From the NCBI RefSeq assembly GCF_050943825.1, contig NZ_JBMNPX010000004.1, forward strand, positions 191,785 through 255,784: a DNA stretch of 64,000 nucleotides, given 5' to 3'. A program made the position numbers and the translations under genes. Shown here piece by piece: positions 17,858 through 26,452 of the stretch. The notes under the pieces were generated by a model. It was not told the origin of the DNA and ran no database searches. It saw nothing but the letters and a program-made list of their open reading frames with translations. Each line of letters starts with the position of its first letter. Position 1 is the stretch's first letter. This DNA comes from Pseudoflavonifractor sp050943825 (GTDB lineage: Bacteria > Bacillota > Clostridia > Oscillospirales > Oscillospiraceae).

Positions 17858-19065
17858 TGGAGACAAAAGCGGTTTCCGGCGCTATGCGGTGGCTCTATGC
17901 CGCGGTAGGCCTGGTGGTGCTCCTCTTCGCCGGGTTTGTCTACGGCTGGAGCGTGTTTGCCGCCCCCATCGGGGCGGATTTCCCCCAGTGGAGCGCGGCA
18001 GAGCTGTCCCTCACCTTCACCATCTGCATGGCCTTCTTCTGCCTGGGCGGCTTCGCCGCAGGCAACCTGTCCAAGCGTATCCCCGTGCGCGCCAATGTCC
18101 TTTTCTCCGCGGCGCTGTTCCTGGTGGGCTTTTTCCTGGTCTCCCGGGCCAACTCCCTGCCCATGCTCTATGTGAGCTACGGCGTACTGTGCGGCACGGC
18201 CTCCGGCTTTGCCTACAACTCGGTGATGAGCACCATGACCAAGTGGTTCCCCAACAACCAGGGGCTCATCTCCGGCGTGCTGCTGATGGGCTTCGGCTCC
18301 AGCAGCATGGTGCTGGGCGCCCTCTTTGACGCCATGACCCCCGCTGAGACGGGCGCCTGGCGACAGACCTTCCTGATTATGGGCGTTGTGATGGCTGTGG
18401 TCATCGGCGTAGGGTCCCTGTTCTTCCGGCTGCCTCCCCCTGCCGCCCCCACTCAGGGCGCCCAGAGCGCGGGAGGACCGGATATCCCCCCCGCCCGCAT
18501 GGTCCGCACCCCCAGCTTCTGGTGCTTCTTCCTGTGGGCTGTCCTCATCAGCGGCATCGGTCTGGCTGTCATCTCCCAGGCCAAGCCCTTTGCATCCCAG
18601 GTGGGCCCCGGCGTGGACGCGGGGGTCATCACCCTGGTGGTGGGCTTCATCTCCATCTGCAACGGCCTGGGCCGTGTCCTCTTCGGCGGGCTGTTTGACA
18701 AGCTGGGCTGGAAGCTGACCATGACCGCCGTCAATGTGGTAAGCCTGGCGGGCGTACTGATCCTCATGGCTGCTCTGTTCACCCACAGCTTCCCGCTGGT
18801 GGTGGCCGGCTTTATCGTCACCGGCCTGGGCTATGGCGGCGCGCCCACCATGGGTTCGGCCGTGATCAGCAGCTTCTTCGGCCAGAAAAACTACCCCGTC
18901 AACTTCTCCATCAGCAATATGAACCTGCTGGTGGCGTCCTTCGCCGGCACTGCCGCCGGCGCCCTGTACGACGCCAGCCAGAGCTATGTCAGTACCCTGG
19001 TGGCCCTGGCCGTGTGCTCAGTCGTGGCTTTTGCCGTCATGCTGTGCATCCGGCGGCCCAAATAA
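17857..19065 (+). CDS. MFS transporter (oxalate/formate-antiporter-like)
   Basis: The 402-residue protein starts at ATG 17857, overlapping the kinase stop. A GTG three bases earlier would also work. It has about twelve membrane segments, and the motif GNLSKRIPVR after segment 2 resembles the OFA branch of the major facilitator superfamily, whose members exchange organic anions. The tight link to ptb-buk suggests export of the acid product or exchange of substrate for product. Substrate not determined. Confidence 0.85.
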   Translation: METKAVSGAMRWLYAAVGLVVLLFAGFVYGWSVFAAPIGADFPQWSAAELSLTFTICMAFFCLGGFAAGNLSKRIPVRANVLFSAALFLVGFFLVSRANSLPMLYVSYGVLCGTASGFAYNSVMSTMTKWFPNNQGLISGVLLMGFGSSSMVLGALFDAMTPAETGAWRQTFLIMGVVMAVVIGVGSLFFRLPPPAAPTQGAQSAGGPDIPPARMVRTPSFWCFFLWAVLISGIGLAVISQAKPFASQVGPGVDAGVITLVVGFISICNGLGRVLFGGLFDKLGWKLTMTAVNVVSLAGVLILMAALFTHSFPLVVAGFIVTGLGYGGAPTMGSAVISSFFGQKNYPVNFSISNMNLLVASFAGTAAGALYDASQSYVSTLVALAVCSVVAFAVMLCIRRPK

Positions 19066-19123
19066 TCGTGTACACTCCGCCTGTTCCGGCGGCATATAAA
19101 ATTTTATCAAGGAGGAAATCATC

Positions 19124-20110
19124 ATGGAAGTGTTCCAGACCCCCGAAATGGCATTCAAGCCCAAGCGCATCATTGATTTCCACACCCACCTGGGCGACAT
19201 CTTCCACGGCAATCAGAACATCTCCTTCAAGCGCCCCGGTTTCGTGGCCGATCCCCCCGGCTTCACCGGCTTTGATCCCTTCAAGGATCTGGAGGAGTCG
19301 GGCTACACCCGTCCCCTGATTGTCCCCGATGTGGAGGCCCAGAACAAGCTGATTGACGCCGGACAGGTCCGTATCTGGCAGCGGGCCAACATCTTCACCA
19401 CCCAGGCCATTATGGACGCCGCCGGCATCGACTATATGTGCTCCCTGCCCATCATGCCCAACACCTCCTTCGAGGAGGCTCTGGCCGCCTCCAAGCTGGA
19501 CCCCCGCTTCATCCCCTTCACCTGCCCCGACTTCGACCTGCCCGAGGATGAAATGATGGCCAAGCTGAAGCAGGACATCGCCAACGGCGCCAAGGGTCTG
19601 AAGATTCACCCCATCATCCAGAACATCTCCATCACCGACAAGCGCTGCGAGAAGCCCATCGAGCTCTTCGGTGACCTGGGCATGCCCATCACCTACCACT
19701 GCGGCGTCAACGACTACTACAAGGCCGACTCTCCCTACCACGACCTGACCAACCTGGAGCTGGGCGACCTGAAGTACACCCTGGAGATTCTGCGCAAGTA
19801 CCCCGACTACGTCTGGGTGCCCGCTCACGGCGGCGGCTCCTGCGGCGGCGAGCTGGAGGCCCTGGCCGAATTGGTTGGCAAGCTGGGCTGCAAGAACGTG
19901 TACATCGAGTCCAGCCACCGCGGCGTGGACGGCATGCACCAGATGCTGGAGCTCTTTGGTGAGGACCGCATCATGTTCGCCACCGACTGGCCCTTCGACA
20001 CCTGCACCTGGAGCGTCAAGTACGCTGCCGACGCCTTCAAGGACGACCCCATTGTGGCGGATAAGTTCTTCTACCGCAACGCCGCCCGCATTATCGGCCT
20101 GACGCTGTAA
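19124..20110 (+). CDS. Amidohydrolase family 2 (TIM-barrel) metal-dependent hydrolase or decarboxylase
   Basis: This 328-residue protein has IIDFHTHLGD with the HxH pair at H20/H22, a middle histidine in ITYHCGVND, another in VPAHGGGSCGG, and the final metal aspartate in FATDWPFDT. The family contains decarboxylases, lactonases and hydratases of the ACMSD/LigI type. AAGGAGG lies about ten bases before the ATG. It is placed between two MFS genes inside the catabolic row. It may open a ring or remove a carboxylate, but no reaction can be assigned. Confidence 0.85.
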   Translation: MEVFQTPEMAFKPKRIIDFHTHLGDIFHGNQNISFKRPGFVADPPGFTGFDPFKDLEESGYTRPLIVPDVEAQNKLIDAGQVRIWQRANIFTTQAIMDAAGIDYMCSLPIMPNTSFEEALAASKLDPRFIPFTCPDFDLPEDEMMAKLKQDIANGAKGLKIHPIIQNISITDKRCEKPIELFGDLGMPITYHCGVNDYYKADSPYHDLTNLELGDLKYTLEILRKYPDYVWVPAHGGGSCGGELEALAELVGKLGCKNVYIESSHRGVDGMHQMLELFGEDRIMFATDWPFDTCTWSVKYAADAFKDDPIVADKFFYRNAARIIGLTL

Positions 20111-20165
20111 GTCCTTCCGCATTCCGCTTTCAGAGAGGGCATTGATTTTATAAGGAGGTAGCTCC

Positions 20166-21386
20166 ATGAACGAAAAAAGTACTTCCAGCAAGTGGATGAT
20201 GTTTCTGATTCTGCTGATTTCCGCCATTACCGTGTCCCTGTCCCAGCTGAAGATCTCCCCCGTCATGGGCGAGGTTGCCGCCATGCTGAACGTTGACGGC
20301 ACCCAGGCCGCCCTGCTGATGAGCCTGTTCACCGTGGCCGGCATCATCCTCTCCATCCCCGGCGCCGCCGTGATGGCCAAGACCGGCAACAAGAACATGC
20401 TCCTCATCCTGATGGGCACCCTGGTCATCGGCAACGTGCTGGGCGCTGTGAGCAACAGCTTTGCCGTAGTCATGGTCTCCCGCATCATCGAGGGCATCTC
20501 CTACGCGCTGATCATCACCGTGGGCGTTGACCTCATCAACAACTGGTTCTCCGGCGCCACCGTGGGTACCGCCACCGGCATCTTCAACACCTTTGCCGCT
20601 GCGGCCAACTTCATCGGCATGAACGCCAGCGTGGCCATCTACAAGGCCACCAACAACCTCAAGCTCCTGTGGTGGATCATCGCCGCTCTGGCCGCTGTCT
20701 GCTTCGTGCTGGTGTTCCTGTTCGTCAAGGTGCCTGAGCGCAGCGCCGCCGAGGGCGGAGGCCTGGGCGAGAAGGTCTCCCTGGGCGAGGCTGCTGCCAA
20801 TCCCGCCCTGCTGGTCACCTGCCTGTCCATGCTGTGCCTGGCCTTTGTGCTGTTCGGCTTCATCACCTGCAACCCCTCCCTCTTTGCCGCCTACGGCATT
20901 GACCAGTCCACCTCCGCTTTCTACTCCAGCCTGAACGGCCTCATCGGCATCCCCACCTGCATCATCTCCGGTATTGTCATCGGCAAGACCGGCAAGCCCT
21001 ATCTCTTCGCCATCGTGGGCGCCATCCTCTGCGCCATTATCTGCTTCACCATGCCCCACCTAGGCGGCTCCAATGCAGCCTGCATCATCTACGCTCTGGC
21101 CACCGGCATTGTCCCCGGCGGCATGATCATGACCTCCATGTTCATCTTCACGCCCCAGCTGGCCAAGCGTCCCCAGCTCATCGGTCTGAGCATGGGCCTG
21201 CTCAACACCCTGTACTACATCGGCGTGTTTGCCTCCACTCCCGTGCTCACCGCTCTGGCCGGCGAGAACACCAGCCCCGCCAACTGGACTGCCCCCTCCC
21301 TGCTGATGGTGGGCTGCTGCGTCGTGGTCCTGGTCTGCTCCGTGCTGGCCATGGGCATGTCCAAGAAGCAGAAGGCCGCCGCCTGA
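20166..21386 (+). CDS. MFS transporter
   Basis: This 406-residue carrier has about twelve hydrophobic segments. AVMAKTGNKN marks the loop between segments 2 and 3, and GIVIGKTGKP the equivalent loop in the second half. AAGGAGGTAG precedes the ATG. It is similar in type to the MFS at 10241 (cyanate/organic compound carriers). As the third carrier in the island it may bring in a different part of the substrate or export product. Confidence 0.87.
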   Translation: MNEKSTSSKWMMFLILLISAITVSLSQLKISPVMGEVAAMLNVDGTQAALLMSLFTVAGIILSIPGAAVMAKTGNKNMLLILMGTLVIGNVLGAVSNSFAVVMVSRIIEGISYALIITVGVDLINNWFSGATVGTATGIFNTFAAAANFIGMNASVAIYKATNNLKLLWWIIAALAAVCFVLVFLFVKVPERSAAEGGGLGEKVSLGEAAANPALLVTCLSMLCLAFVLFGFITCNPSLFAAYGIDQSTSAFYSSLNGLIGIPTCIISGIVIGKTGKPYLFAIVGAILCAIICFTMPHLGGSNAACIIYALATGIVPGGMIMTSMFIFTPQLAKRPQLIGLSMGLLNTLYYIGVFASTPVLTALAGENTSPANWTAPSLLMVGCCVVVLVCSVLAMGMSKKQKAAA

Positions 21387-21438
21387 GCTTTGATTCAGCG
21401 TTTCCAATTCCATCCCTTATGTGAATGATTTCAGCTCC

Positions 21439-21474
21439 AGCGGAACAGGGAGGCTACGGCCTCCCTGTTCCGCT
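21439..21474 (+). terminator. Hairpin between the third MFS gene and the second alcohol dehydrogenase
   Basis: A 16-base perfect inverted repeat (21439-21454 with 21459-21474) lies in the 108-base gap. It has no T run, so it may attenuate or protect mRNA rather than stop transcription fully. Confidence 0.5.
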
Positions 21475-21494
21475 ATCCAAATACAGATGAAAGG

Positions 21495-22646
21495 ATGACT
21501 GACATGCTGGAACAGAAGGTACATCTCCTCTTTGGCCCCGGCAAGCTGGCTGAGCTGGGTCCCCTGGTGGCCGGAAAGGGCTGCAAAAAGGCGCTGGTGG
21601 TCTGCGATCCGGGCATCGTGGCCGCCGGTATTACAGACAAGGTCTGCCGCGTGCTCTCAGCGTCCGGGGTGGACAGCGTAGTGTACGACAAGGTCAACCC
21701 CGAGCCCTCCCACACCGTTCCCGATGAGGGCATCGGCTTCTTCAACGCCCAGGGCTGCGACGTGGTCATCGGCGTGGGCGGCGGCAGCAGCATGGACTGC
21801 GCCAAGTCCATCAACCTGCTACGGTACAACGAGGGCCCCATCCTCCGCTTTGCCGGGCCCAACGTACCCATGAACCTCTCCCCCGGACTCTTCCTGGTGG
21901 CCACCACCGCGGGCACGGGCAGCGAGGTATCCGACGGACTGGTGATGAGCAGCGACGACCACATGAAGCACGGCTGTCTGGCCGTGAACGCCATGGCGGA
22001 GTACGCCATTGTGGACCCGGAGCTGATGGTGACCATGCCCCCCGTTCTCACCGCCGCCACCGGCCTGGACGCCTTCTCCCACGCCTGTGAGGGCTACACC
22101 ACCAACATCGCCACTCCCGCCACCGATCACCTGGTGGAGGCGGTGATGCGTACGGTGGCAGAGTGGCTCCCGGCGGCGGTGGCAGACGGCAAAAATGTGG
22201 AGGCCCGCACCCACATGGCCATTGCCTCCACGCTGGGCGGCTGGATGCTGGTCCAGGCCCACACCAATGCCGGGCACTCCGTGGCCCACCTTATCGGCTC
22301 CTATTTCGGCATCCCCCACGGCGAGGCCTGCGCCTACGCCACCCCCTGGATTCTGGAGTTCAACGCCCCCGCCCTGCCGGAAAAGGTCCGCTGGGTTGGA
22401 CTGCTGCTGGGCGCCTCCTTCTCCGGACAGGAGACACCAGAGGAGATCGGAGCCAAAACCCGGGACGCCTTCCTCAACTTCCGGGATGAAGTGCTCCAGC
22501 TCCCGCCTGCCTCCCGCTATGCCCCGGACAGATCCCTTTTCCCGGCTGTGGCCCAGGGAATTGTGGAGGAGATGTTCCAGATGTTCCAGCCCCGCCCCAT
22601 GACCACAGCAGATGCCCTGGACATTCTGGAAAAAATATTCGCCTGA
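21495..22646 (+). CDS. Iron-containing alcohol dehydrogenase (group III)
   Basis: This 383-residue paralogue of the protein at 2902 has NAD motif GGGSSMD at 95-101 and predicted metal ligands D192, H196, H261 and H275, all present. It would supply aldehyde for the acylating dehydrogenase at 12623, or remove it, depending on redox state. AAAGGATG precedes the ATG. It is the last gene of the same-strand row and is followed by a strong terminator. The strong likeness to the gene at 2902 suggests duplication within the island. Confidence 0.9.
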   Translation: MTDMLEQKVHLLFGPGKLAELGPLVAGKGCKKALVVCDPGIVAAGITDKVCRVLSASGVDSVVYDKVNPEPSHTVPDEGIGFFNAQGCDVVIGVGGGSSMDCAKSINLLRYNEGPILRFAGPNVPMNLSPGLFLVATTAGTGSEVSDGLVMSSDDHMKHGCLAVNAMAEYAIVDPELMVTMPPVLTAATGLDAFSHACEGYTTNIATPATDHLVEAVMRTVAEWLPAAVADGKNVEARTHMAIASTLGGWMLVQAHTNAGHSVAHLIGSYFGIPHGEACAYATPWILEFNAPALPEKVRWVGLLLGASFSGQETPEEIGAKTRDAFLNFRDEVLQLPPASRYAPDRSLFPAVAQGIVEEMFQMFQPRPMTTADALDILEKIFA

Positions 22647-22656
22647 ACCATAGTGC

Positions 22657-22689
22657 GTGGGTCCGGCCCTTCAGCAGGGCCGGACCCAC
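22657..22689 (+). terminator. Terminator of the catabolic operon
   Basis: A 14-base perfect inverted repeat (22657-22670 with 22676-22689) is followed by ATTTTTCT. Confidence 0.88.
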
Positions 22690-22713
22690 ATTTTTCTCCC
22701 TGCGGTCCGCGCT

Positions 22714-23331
22714 CTATCTTTTGTCAGGTTTTTTCCCTACCGCTGCAGTCCACACGCCTCTGGTATGAAGTTCCGCCTGTACAAAGCCCGCCTGCTCCAG
22801 TGCCGCCCGCAGCTGGGTCGGGGTATAGATGGTCATGCCGGAACAGTACCTGCTCCACTTTTCTCCCTTGGCCGGGTCGCTCATTTCCGTCACCAGCAGC
22901 ACATGGCCGCCAGGCCGGAGAATCCGCCTTATCTCTCCAAGTCCACCGGTCAAATCCGGCCAGAAGTAGACGGTCTCCACCGCAGTCGCCACATCGTAAC
23001 TCTCATTCTCAAAGGGGAGCGCCATCACATCTCCATGTTCCACCCGGCAGCGTCCGCCCAGATAGCGGACGTTGACCTGACGGCTGACCTCCACGCTCTG
23101 GGGAGCGTAATCCACGCCGTCTACCCGGCTGTGGGGACAGCGCTTGAGCAGCCGGGCAATATTTCCCCCGCCGCCGCAGCCTACATCCAGAATCCTGCCG
23201 CCCTCCGGCCAGCAAATCCGGTCAAAGGCCCAATTTGCCACCGCGCCATGGCCGCAGTTCATGCCCTTCAGCACCAGTCGGCCAAACCGGCCCGCAGGCT
23301 TTTTGCAGTTCTCCATAAAACGTTCCAGCAT
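22714..23331 (-). CDS. Class I SAM-dependent methyltransferase
   Basis: This 205-residue protein has the SAM-binding motif I ILDVGCGGGGN at 47-57, the acidic residue of motif II in VDGVDYAP, and the motif IV-like EHGDVMALPFEN. It belongs to the Methyltransf_11/25 type. The target is unknown. It stands alone, reading away from greA, and shows no link to the catabolic island beyond adjacency. Confidence 0.85.
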   Translation of the reverse strand: MLERFMENCKKPAGRFGRLVLKGMNCGHGAVANWAFDRICWPEGGRILDVGCGGGGNIARLLKRCPHSRVDGVDYAPQSVEVSRQVNVRYLGGRCRVEHGDVMALPFENESYDVATAVETVYFWPDLTGGLGEIRRILRPGGHVLLVTEMSDPAKGEKWSRYCSGMTIYTPTQLRAALEQAGFVQAELHTRGVWTAAVGKKPDKR

Positions 23332-23504
23332 AACAGTCTCCTTTCTTTTAGTTAGCCTTAGCTAACCATATTGTACACTATTTTCTCTACGGCTGCAATA
23401 CCTGTCTCCGGCGGCTCTGTGTCCCTCCCGGTCCGCTCCGCATAGAATGGACTGCGGCCCTGCCCCCACGGCGGACAGGACCTGCCGGAAAGGAGGCGCA
23501 TCCC

Positions 23505-23717
23505 ATGAACAATCTCCTTCAGAAGCGGCTTGCCAGTCTCTTGTGTGTAAAAAGCATTGTAACCCTGGTCATGGCAGCTGTATTTGCCTTCTCCGTCCTC
23601 ACCGACCGTATCTCGGGAAAGGACTTTCTGACCGTGTTTTCCGTCATCATCGCCTTTTACTTCGGTACCCAGAGCGAGCGGCTCAACGGTATGCTGGGCA
23701 AGGAACAGGATGGCTGA
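23505..23717 (+). CDS. Small membrane protein, phage-associated type
   Basis: This 70-residue protein has a strong AAAGGAGG site about nine bases ahead of the ATG. It has two hydrophobic segments (about residues 14-32 and 40-54), and the second ends FYFGTQSERLNG. Small proteins of this shape, with a VKSIVTL...FYFGTQSE pattern, are common in clostridial prophages, often near holins. No phage genes lie nearby here. Function unknown. Confidence 0.6.
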   Translation: MNNLLQKRLASLLCVKSIVTLVMAAVFAFSVLTDRISGKDFLTVFSVIIAFYFGTQSERLNGMLGKEQDG

Positions 23718-23743
23718 GCGCCCCAGTCGCTTCGGATAAGACA

Positions 23744-23777
23744 GAAAGCGGGTCCGCCCTGTGGCGGACCCGCTTTC
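23744..23777 (+). terminator. Terminator after the small membrane protein
   Basis: A 15-base perfect inverted repeat (23744-23758 with 23763-23777) lies 27 bases after the stop codon. The following bases CTGTGTGTG give only a weak T tract. Confidence 0.65.
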
Positions 23778-23919
23778 CTGTGTGTGTAAGAAAAGAGAGG
23801 GAGGAGGGAAAACTTCTGTCATCTGCTGACACTAAGAGAATACCATGTTTCACGGCCGAATTATTGACTATTTTTTAAAGAACTTGTGAACAATTTGAAA
23901 ACAAGCAGGACAGAACCGC

Positions 23920-24423
23920 TCAAAATCGGTTAAGCGGTACCGATCCGTCGTCCTCGCCCTTTTCAATGGCCCTCACCACGGCGTAATACCCATAGCTGTC
24001 GTTGACCTTGATATAAAACCGGTCACCCACCCGCTTGCCCAGCAGGGCGGAGCCCACCGGGGACTCCTTGCTGATGCGGCCGTGAAGCGCGTCCTGCCGC
24101 ATGGTGGTCACCACCTGATAGGTCTCAGTCTCGTCGTCCTCCTCCAGGTAGACGGTCACCTTGTCGTAAAGTCCCACTGTGTCAGGCGCGGCCTGATCAG
24201 AGATCACCACGGCGGTGCGGATCATGTTCTCCAGAAACCGGATACGGCTCTCATTGCGGTTTTTCTCCTGCTTGGCCGCCTTGTACTCAAAGTTCTCACT
24301 CAGGTCACCGAAGCCTCTGGCCTCCTTCACCGCCTCCAGCAGCTGGGGCCGCAGGGTAATCCGCCGGTAATCCAATTCCTCCCGCATGAGCTGGAGGTCC
24401 TTCGGTGTCAGTTCGTTGTGCAT
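23920..24423 (-). CDS. greA: Transcription elongation factor GreA-type
   Basis: This 167-residue protein has the N-terminal coiled coil with GFGDLSENFEYKAAKQEKN, the acidic tip that reaches the RNA polymerase active site, and the C-terminal FKBP-like domain with KESPVGSALLGKRVGD. It rescues backtracked polymerase by stimulating transcript cleavage. Compared with classical GreA the tip keeps the D and E residues. A stronger acidic C-terminus is present (EKGEDDGS). It is a single gene between terminators. Confidence 0.9.
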   Translation of the reverse strand: MHNELTPKDLQLMREELDYRRITLRPQLLEAVKEARGFGDLSENFEYKAAKQEKNRNESRIRFLENMIRTAVVISDQAAPDTVGLYDKVTVYLEEDDETETYQVVTTMRQDALHGRISKESPVGSALLGKRVGDRFYIKVNDSYGYYAVVRAIEKGEDDGSVPLNRF

Positions 24424-24528
24424 TTTGCCGCTTCCTTTTCTGTTTTTTACGCCTACAGGGCGTATTTTCTTCGTGCCTCACATTATAGCACACCCCTTGT
24501 CCGGGGTCAAAGCAGCTTTTCCGTCAAA

Positions 24529-24559
24529 AAAAGAGCTCCTCGCAGTGAGGAGCTCTTTT
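24529..24559 (-). terminator. Terminator of pyrB
   Basis: A 13-base inverted repeat (24529-24541 with 24547-24559) is followed on the minus strand by a run of T. It sits just past the pyrB stop. Confidence 0.8.
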
Positions 24560-24564
24560 CTCTC

Positions 24565-25629
24565 TTATACCAGCTGGGCGTCGCAGAAGGCGCAGCAGTC
24601 CACGCCGCCGTTCTTCTTCACCAGAGGGGGGAGGTAGTGGTCGGTCTGGGTGATGCAGTTGGGGTTGTGGCACACCGGCTGGGTGCCGATCTCCACCACG
24701 CCGGGGTTCATACGGGGCTGGTTGGCCAGCTCAATGAGGAGGGACATGCGGGCAAACATGCCGTACCGGGCCTGCTCGAAGTAGACCGCCCGGGGGTCGT
24801 CATCCACGTCGATGGCGATCTCGTCCACACGGGGCAGGGGATGCATCACCAGCAGATCCTTCCGGGCCCGCTCCAGCTTGCTGCGGGTGAGGACGTAGAT
24901 GCCCTTGTTGCGCTCGTACTCCAGGGGGTCCACAAAGCGCTCCCGCTGGATACGGGTCATGTAGAGCACATCCAGCTGGGGCATAACGGTCTCCAGACCG
25001 GTGACCTCCACGAACCACATGCCGTTCTCCCGCATGAAGGCCCGCATATACTCAGGCACTGCCAGCTCACGGGGGGAGATGAGGTAGAACTTGATGTCCT
25101 TGAACTTGGCCATGGCCTTGATCAGGGAGTGGACGGTGCGGCCGTTCTTCAGGTCGCCGCACAGGCCCACGGACAGGCCGTCCACGCTGCCGTGGAGCCG
25201 GGTGATGGTGGTCAGGTCCGCCATGGTCTGGGTGGGATGCATATGCCCGCCGTCGCCGGCGTTGATCACCGGAACATCGGAGTACAGAGAAGCCGCCTTG
25301 GCCGCGCCCTCGCGGGGATTACGCATCACTACCACGTCGGCGTAGCCGGAGACCATCTTGATGGTGTCCTTCAGCGTCTCGCCCTTGGCAGTAGAGGTGG
25401 ACTTGGGATCGGCAAAGCCGAACACCGAGCCTCCCACCCGGAGCATAGCCGTCTGGAAAGAGAAATTGGTCCGGGTGGAGGGCTCATAAAAGAGGCTCGC
25501 CATCACCTTTCCCTTACAGGCGTCCATATAATCGGCGGGGTGGTCGATAATGTCGCTGCACCGCTTATACAGTGCGTCCCACTCCTCCCGAGGCAAATCA
25601 CCAAAATCAATCAGATGCCGCATGCCCAT
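24565..25629 (-). CDS. pyrB: Aspartate carbamoyltransferase with PyrI-like zinc tail
   Basis: This 354-residue catalytic chain has the carbamoyl-phosphate loop STRT at 51-54, GDGGHMHPTQ and MHPLPRVDEI. It makes carbamoyl-aspartate in pyrimidine synthesis. It is about 45 residues longer than a simple PyrB. The extra C-terminus carries C320-x4-C325 (CHNPNC) and C346-x2-C349 (CAFC). This is the same cysteine spacing as the zinc domain of the regulatory chain PyrI, but the nucleotide-binding half of PyrI is absent. No separate pyrI is seen in the window. The tail may mediate subunit contact without allosteric control. Start at ATG 25629 (GMRHLIDFGD); a second ATG two codons later is possible. Confidence 0.9.
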   Translation of the reverse strand: MGMRHLIDFGDLPREEWDALYKRCSDIIDHPADYMDACKGKVMASLFYEPSTRTNFSFQTAMLRVGGSVFGFADPKSTSTAKGETLKDTIKMVSGYADVVVMRNPREGAAKAASLYSDVPVINAGDGGHMHPTQTMADLTTITRLHGSVDGLSVGLCGDLKNGRTVHSLIKAMAKFKDIKFYLISPRELAVPEYMRAFMRENGMWFVEVTGLETVMPQLDVLYMTRIQRERFVDPLEYERNKGIYVLTRSKLERARKDLLVMHPLPRVDEIAIDVDDDPRAVYFEQARYGMFARMSLLIELANQPRMNPGVVEIGTQPVCHNPNCITQTDHYLPPLVKKNGGVDCCAFCDAQLV

Positions 25630-25838
25630 CTTCCCCCATTTTATTTTTTCGGATTATAATATCATATTTTCATCCTTTGGGCAAGGAGTGTCTTCACTAA
25701 TTTCTGTCTTTTTTCTCTCCTTTGTCTGTCGAACTCCACTGACCATCGGGACGGCCCATTTTTTGTCAGAAAATGCCCGCATGTTTTGTGCCATTTCTCC
25801 CAATGCTAAAGGCAATTCAGTCTTTCGGAGGCGGCGCT

Positions 25839-26399
25839 ATGGCGGAGTGGTTCTGGTATTTTGTTCTGTACAGCTTTATAGGATTTGTGCTGGAGGTGCT
25901 CTTTGCCCGGGCCACAGTCAATCCCAAGCGGGATCGGAAGTGTCACCTCTTTCTCCCCCTCTGCCCGGTGTACGGCCTGGGTGCGGTGCTCATCCTGCTG
26001 CTGCCCCCGGCCGTTCTGTCCAATCCCCTGCTGCTGTTTTTCTGCGGCGCACTGGCAGCCACCGCCGCCGAGTATGTCATGGCAGTTGTCTACCATTACG
26101 CCGCCAGGGTGGATTTCTGGGATTACAGCCATCTGCCCCTTCATCTGGGCGGCCGGGTGTGCCTGCTCTTCTCCGGTCTGTGGGGTCTGCTGGCCCTGGG
26201 GCTTATGAGCCTGATCCAGCCCTGGGCGTCCGTGCTTATCCCCGCCATTCCCGGCTGGGTCACCCTCCCTGCCGCCGTGCTGCTGGCCGCTGACGCCGCC
26301 CTCACCTTCTATGTACTCCGGCGGACCCGCACCACCGACGCCCTCCGGTGGTACCTCCGCCTGGGTGGAGGACGAAAACGGGAGGAGCAGGCCTCGTGA
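25839..26399 (+). CDS. CmpB-type (PF06541-like) membrane protein
   Basis: This 186-residue protein has about five hydrophobic segments and starts MAEWFWYFVLYSFIGFVLEV, typical of the putative ABC-transporter type IV (CmpB) family widespread in Clostridia. The ATG at 25839 is chosen because GGAGG lies seven bases upstream; an earlier in-frame ATG has no site. The real function of the family is not established. Confidence 0.75.
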   Translation: MAEWFWYFVLYSFIGFVLEVLFARATVNPKRDRKCHLFLPLCPVYGLGAVLILLLPPAVLSNPLLLFFCGALAATAAEYVMAVVYHYAARVDFWDYSHLPLHLGGRVCLLFSGLWGLLALGLMSLIQPWASVLIPAIPGWVTLPAAVLLAADAALTFYVLRRTRTTDALRWYLRLGGGRKREEQAS

Positions 26400-26404
26400 C
26401 ACAA

Positions 26405-26436
26405 AAACAGCCGGGCGCTTTTGCGCCCGGCTGTTT
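26405..26436 (+). terminator. Terminator shared by the CmpB-type and anti-sigma genes
   Basis: A 14-base perfect inverted repeat (26405-26418 with 26423-26436) around a TTTT loop lies between two convergent genes. A and T runs on both sides allow action in both directions. Confidence 0.82.
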
Positions 26437-26452
26437 CGCTTGCAGCAGATAT

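Noticed and set aside
25550..26293. 247-residue plus-strand frame overlapping the pyrB start and the CmpB-type gene
   Set aside because: It is in a different frame from the CmpB-type gene, is Arg/Pro/Gly-rich and has no ribosome site.
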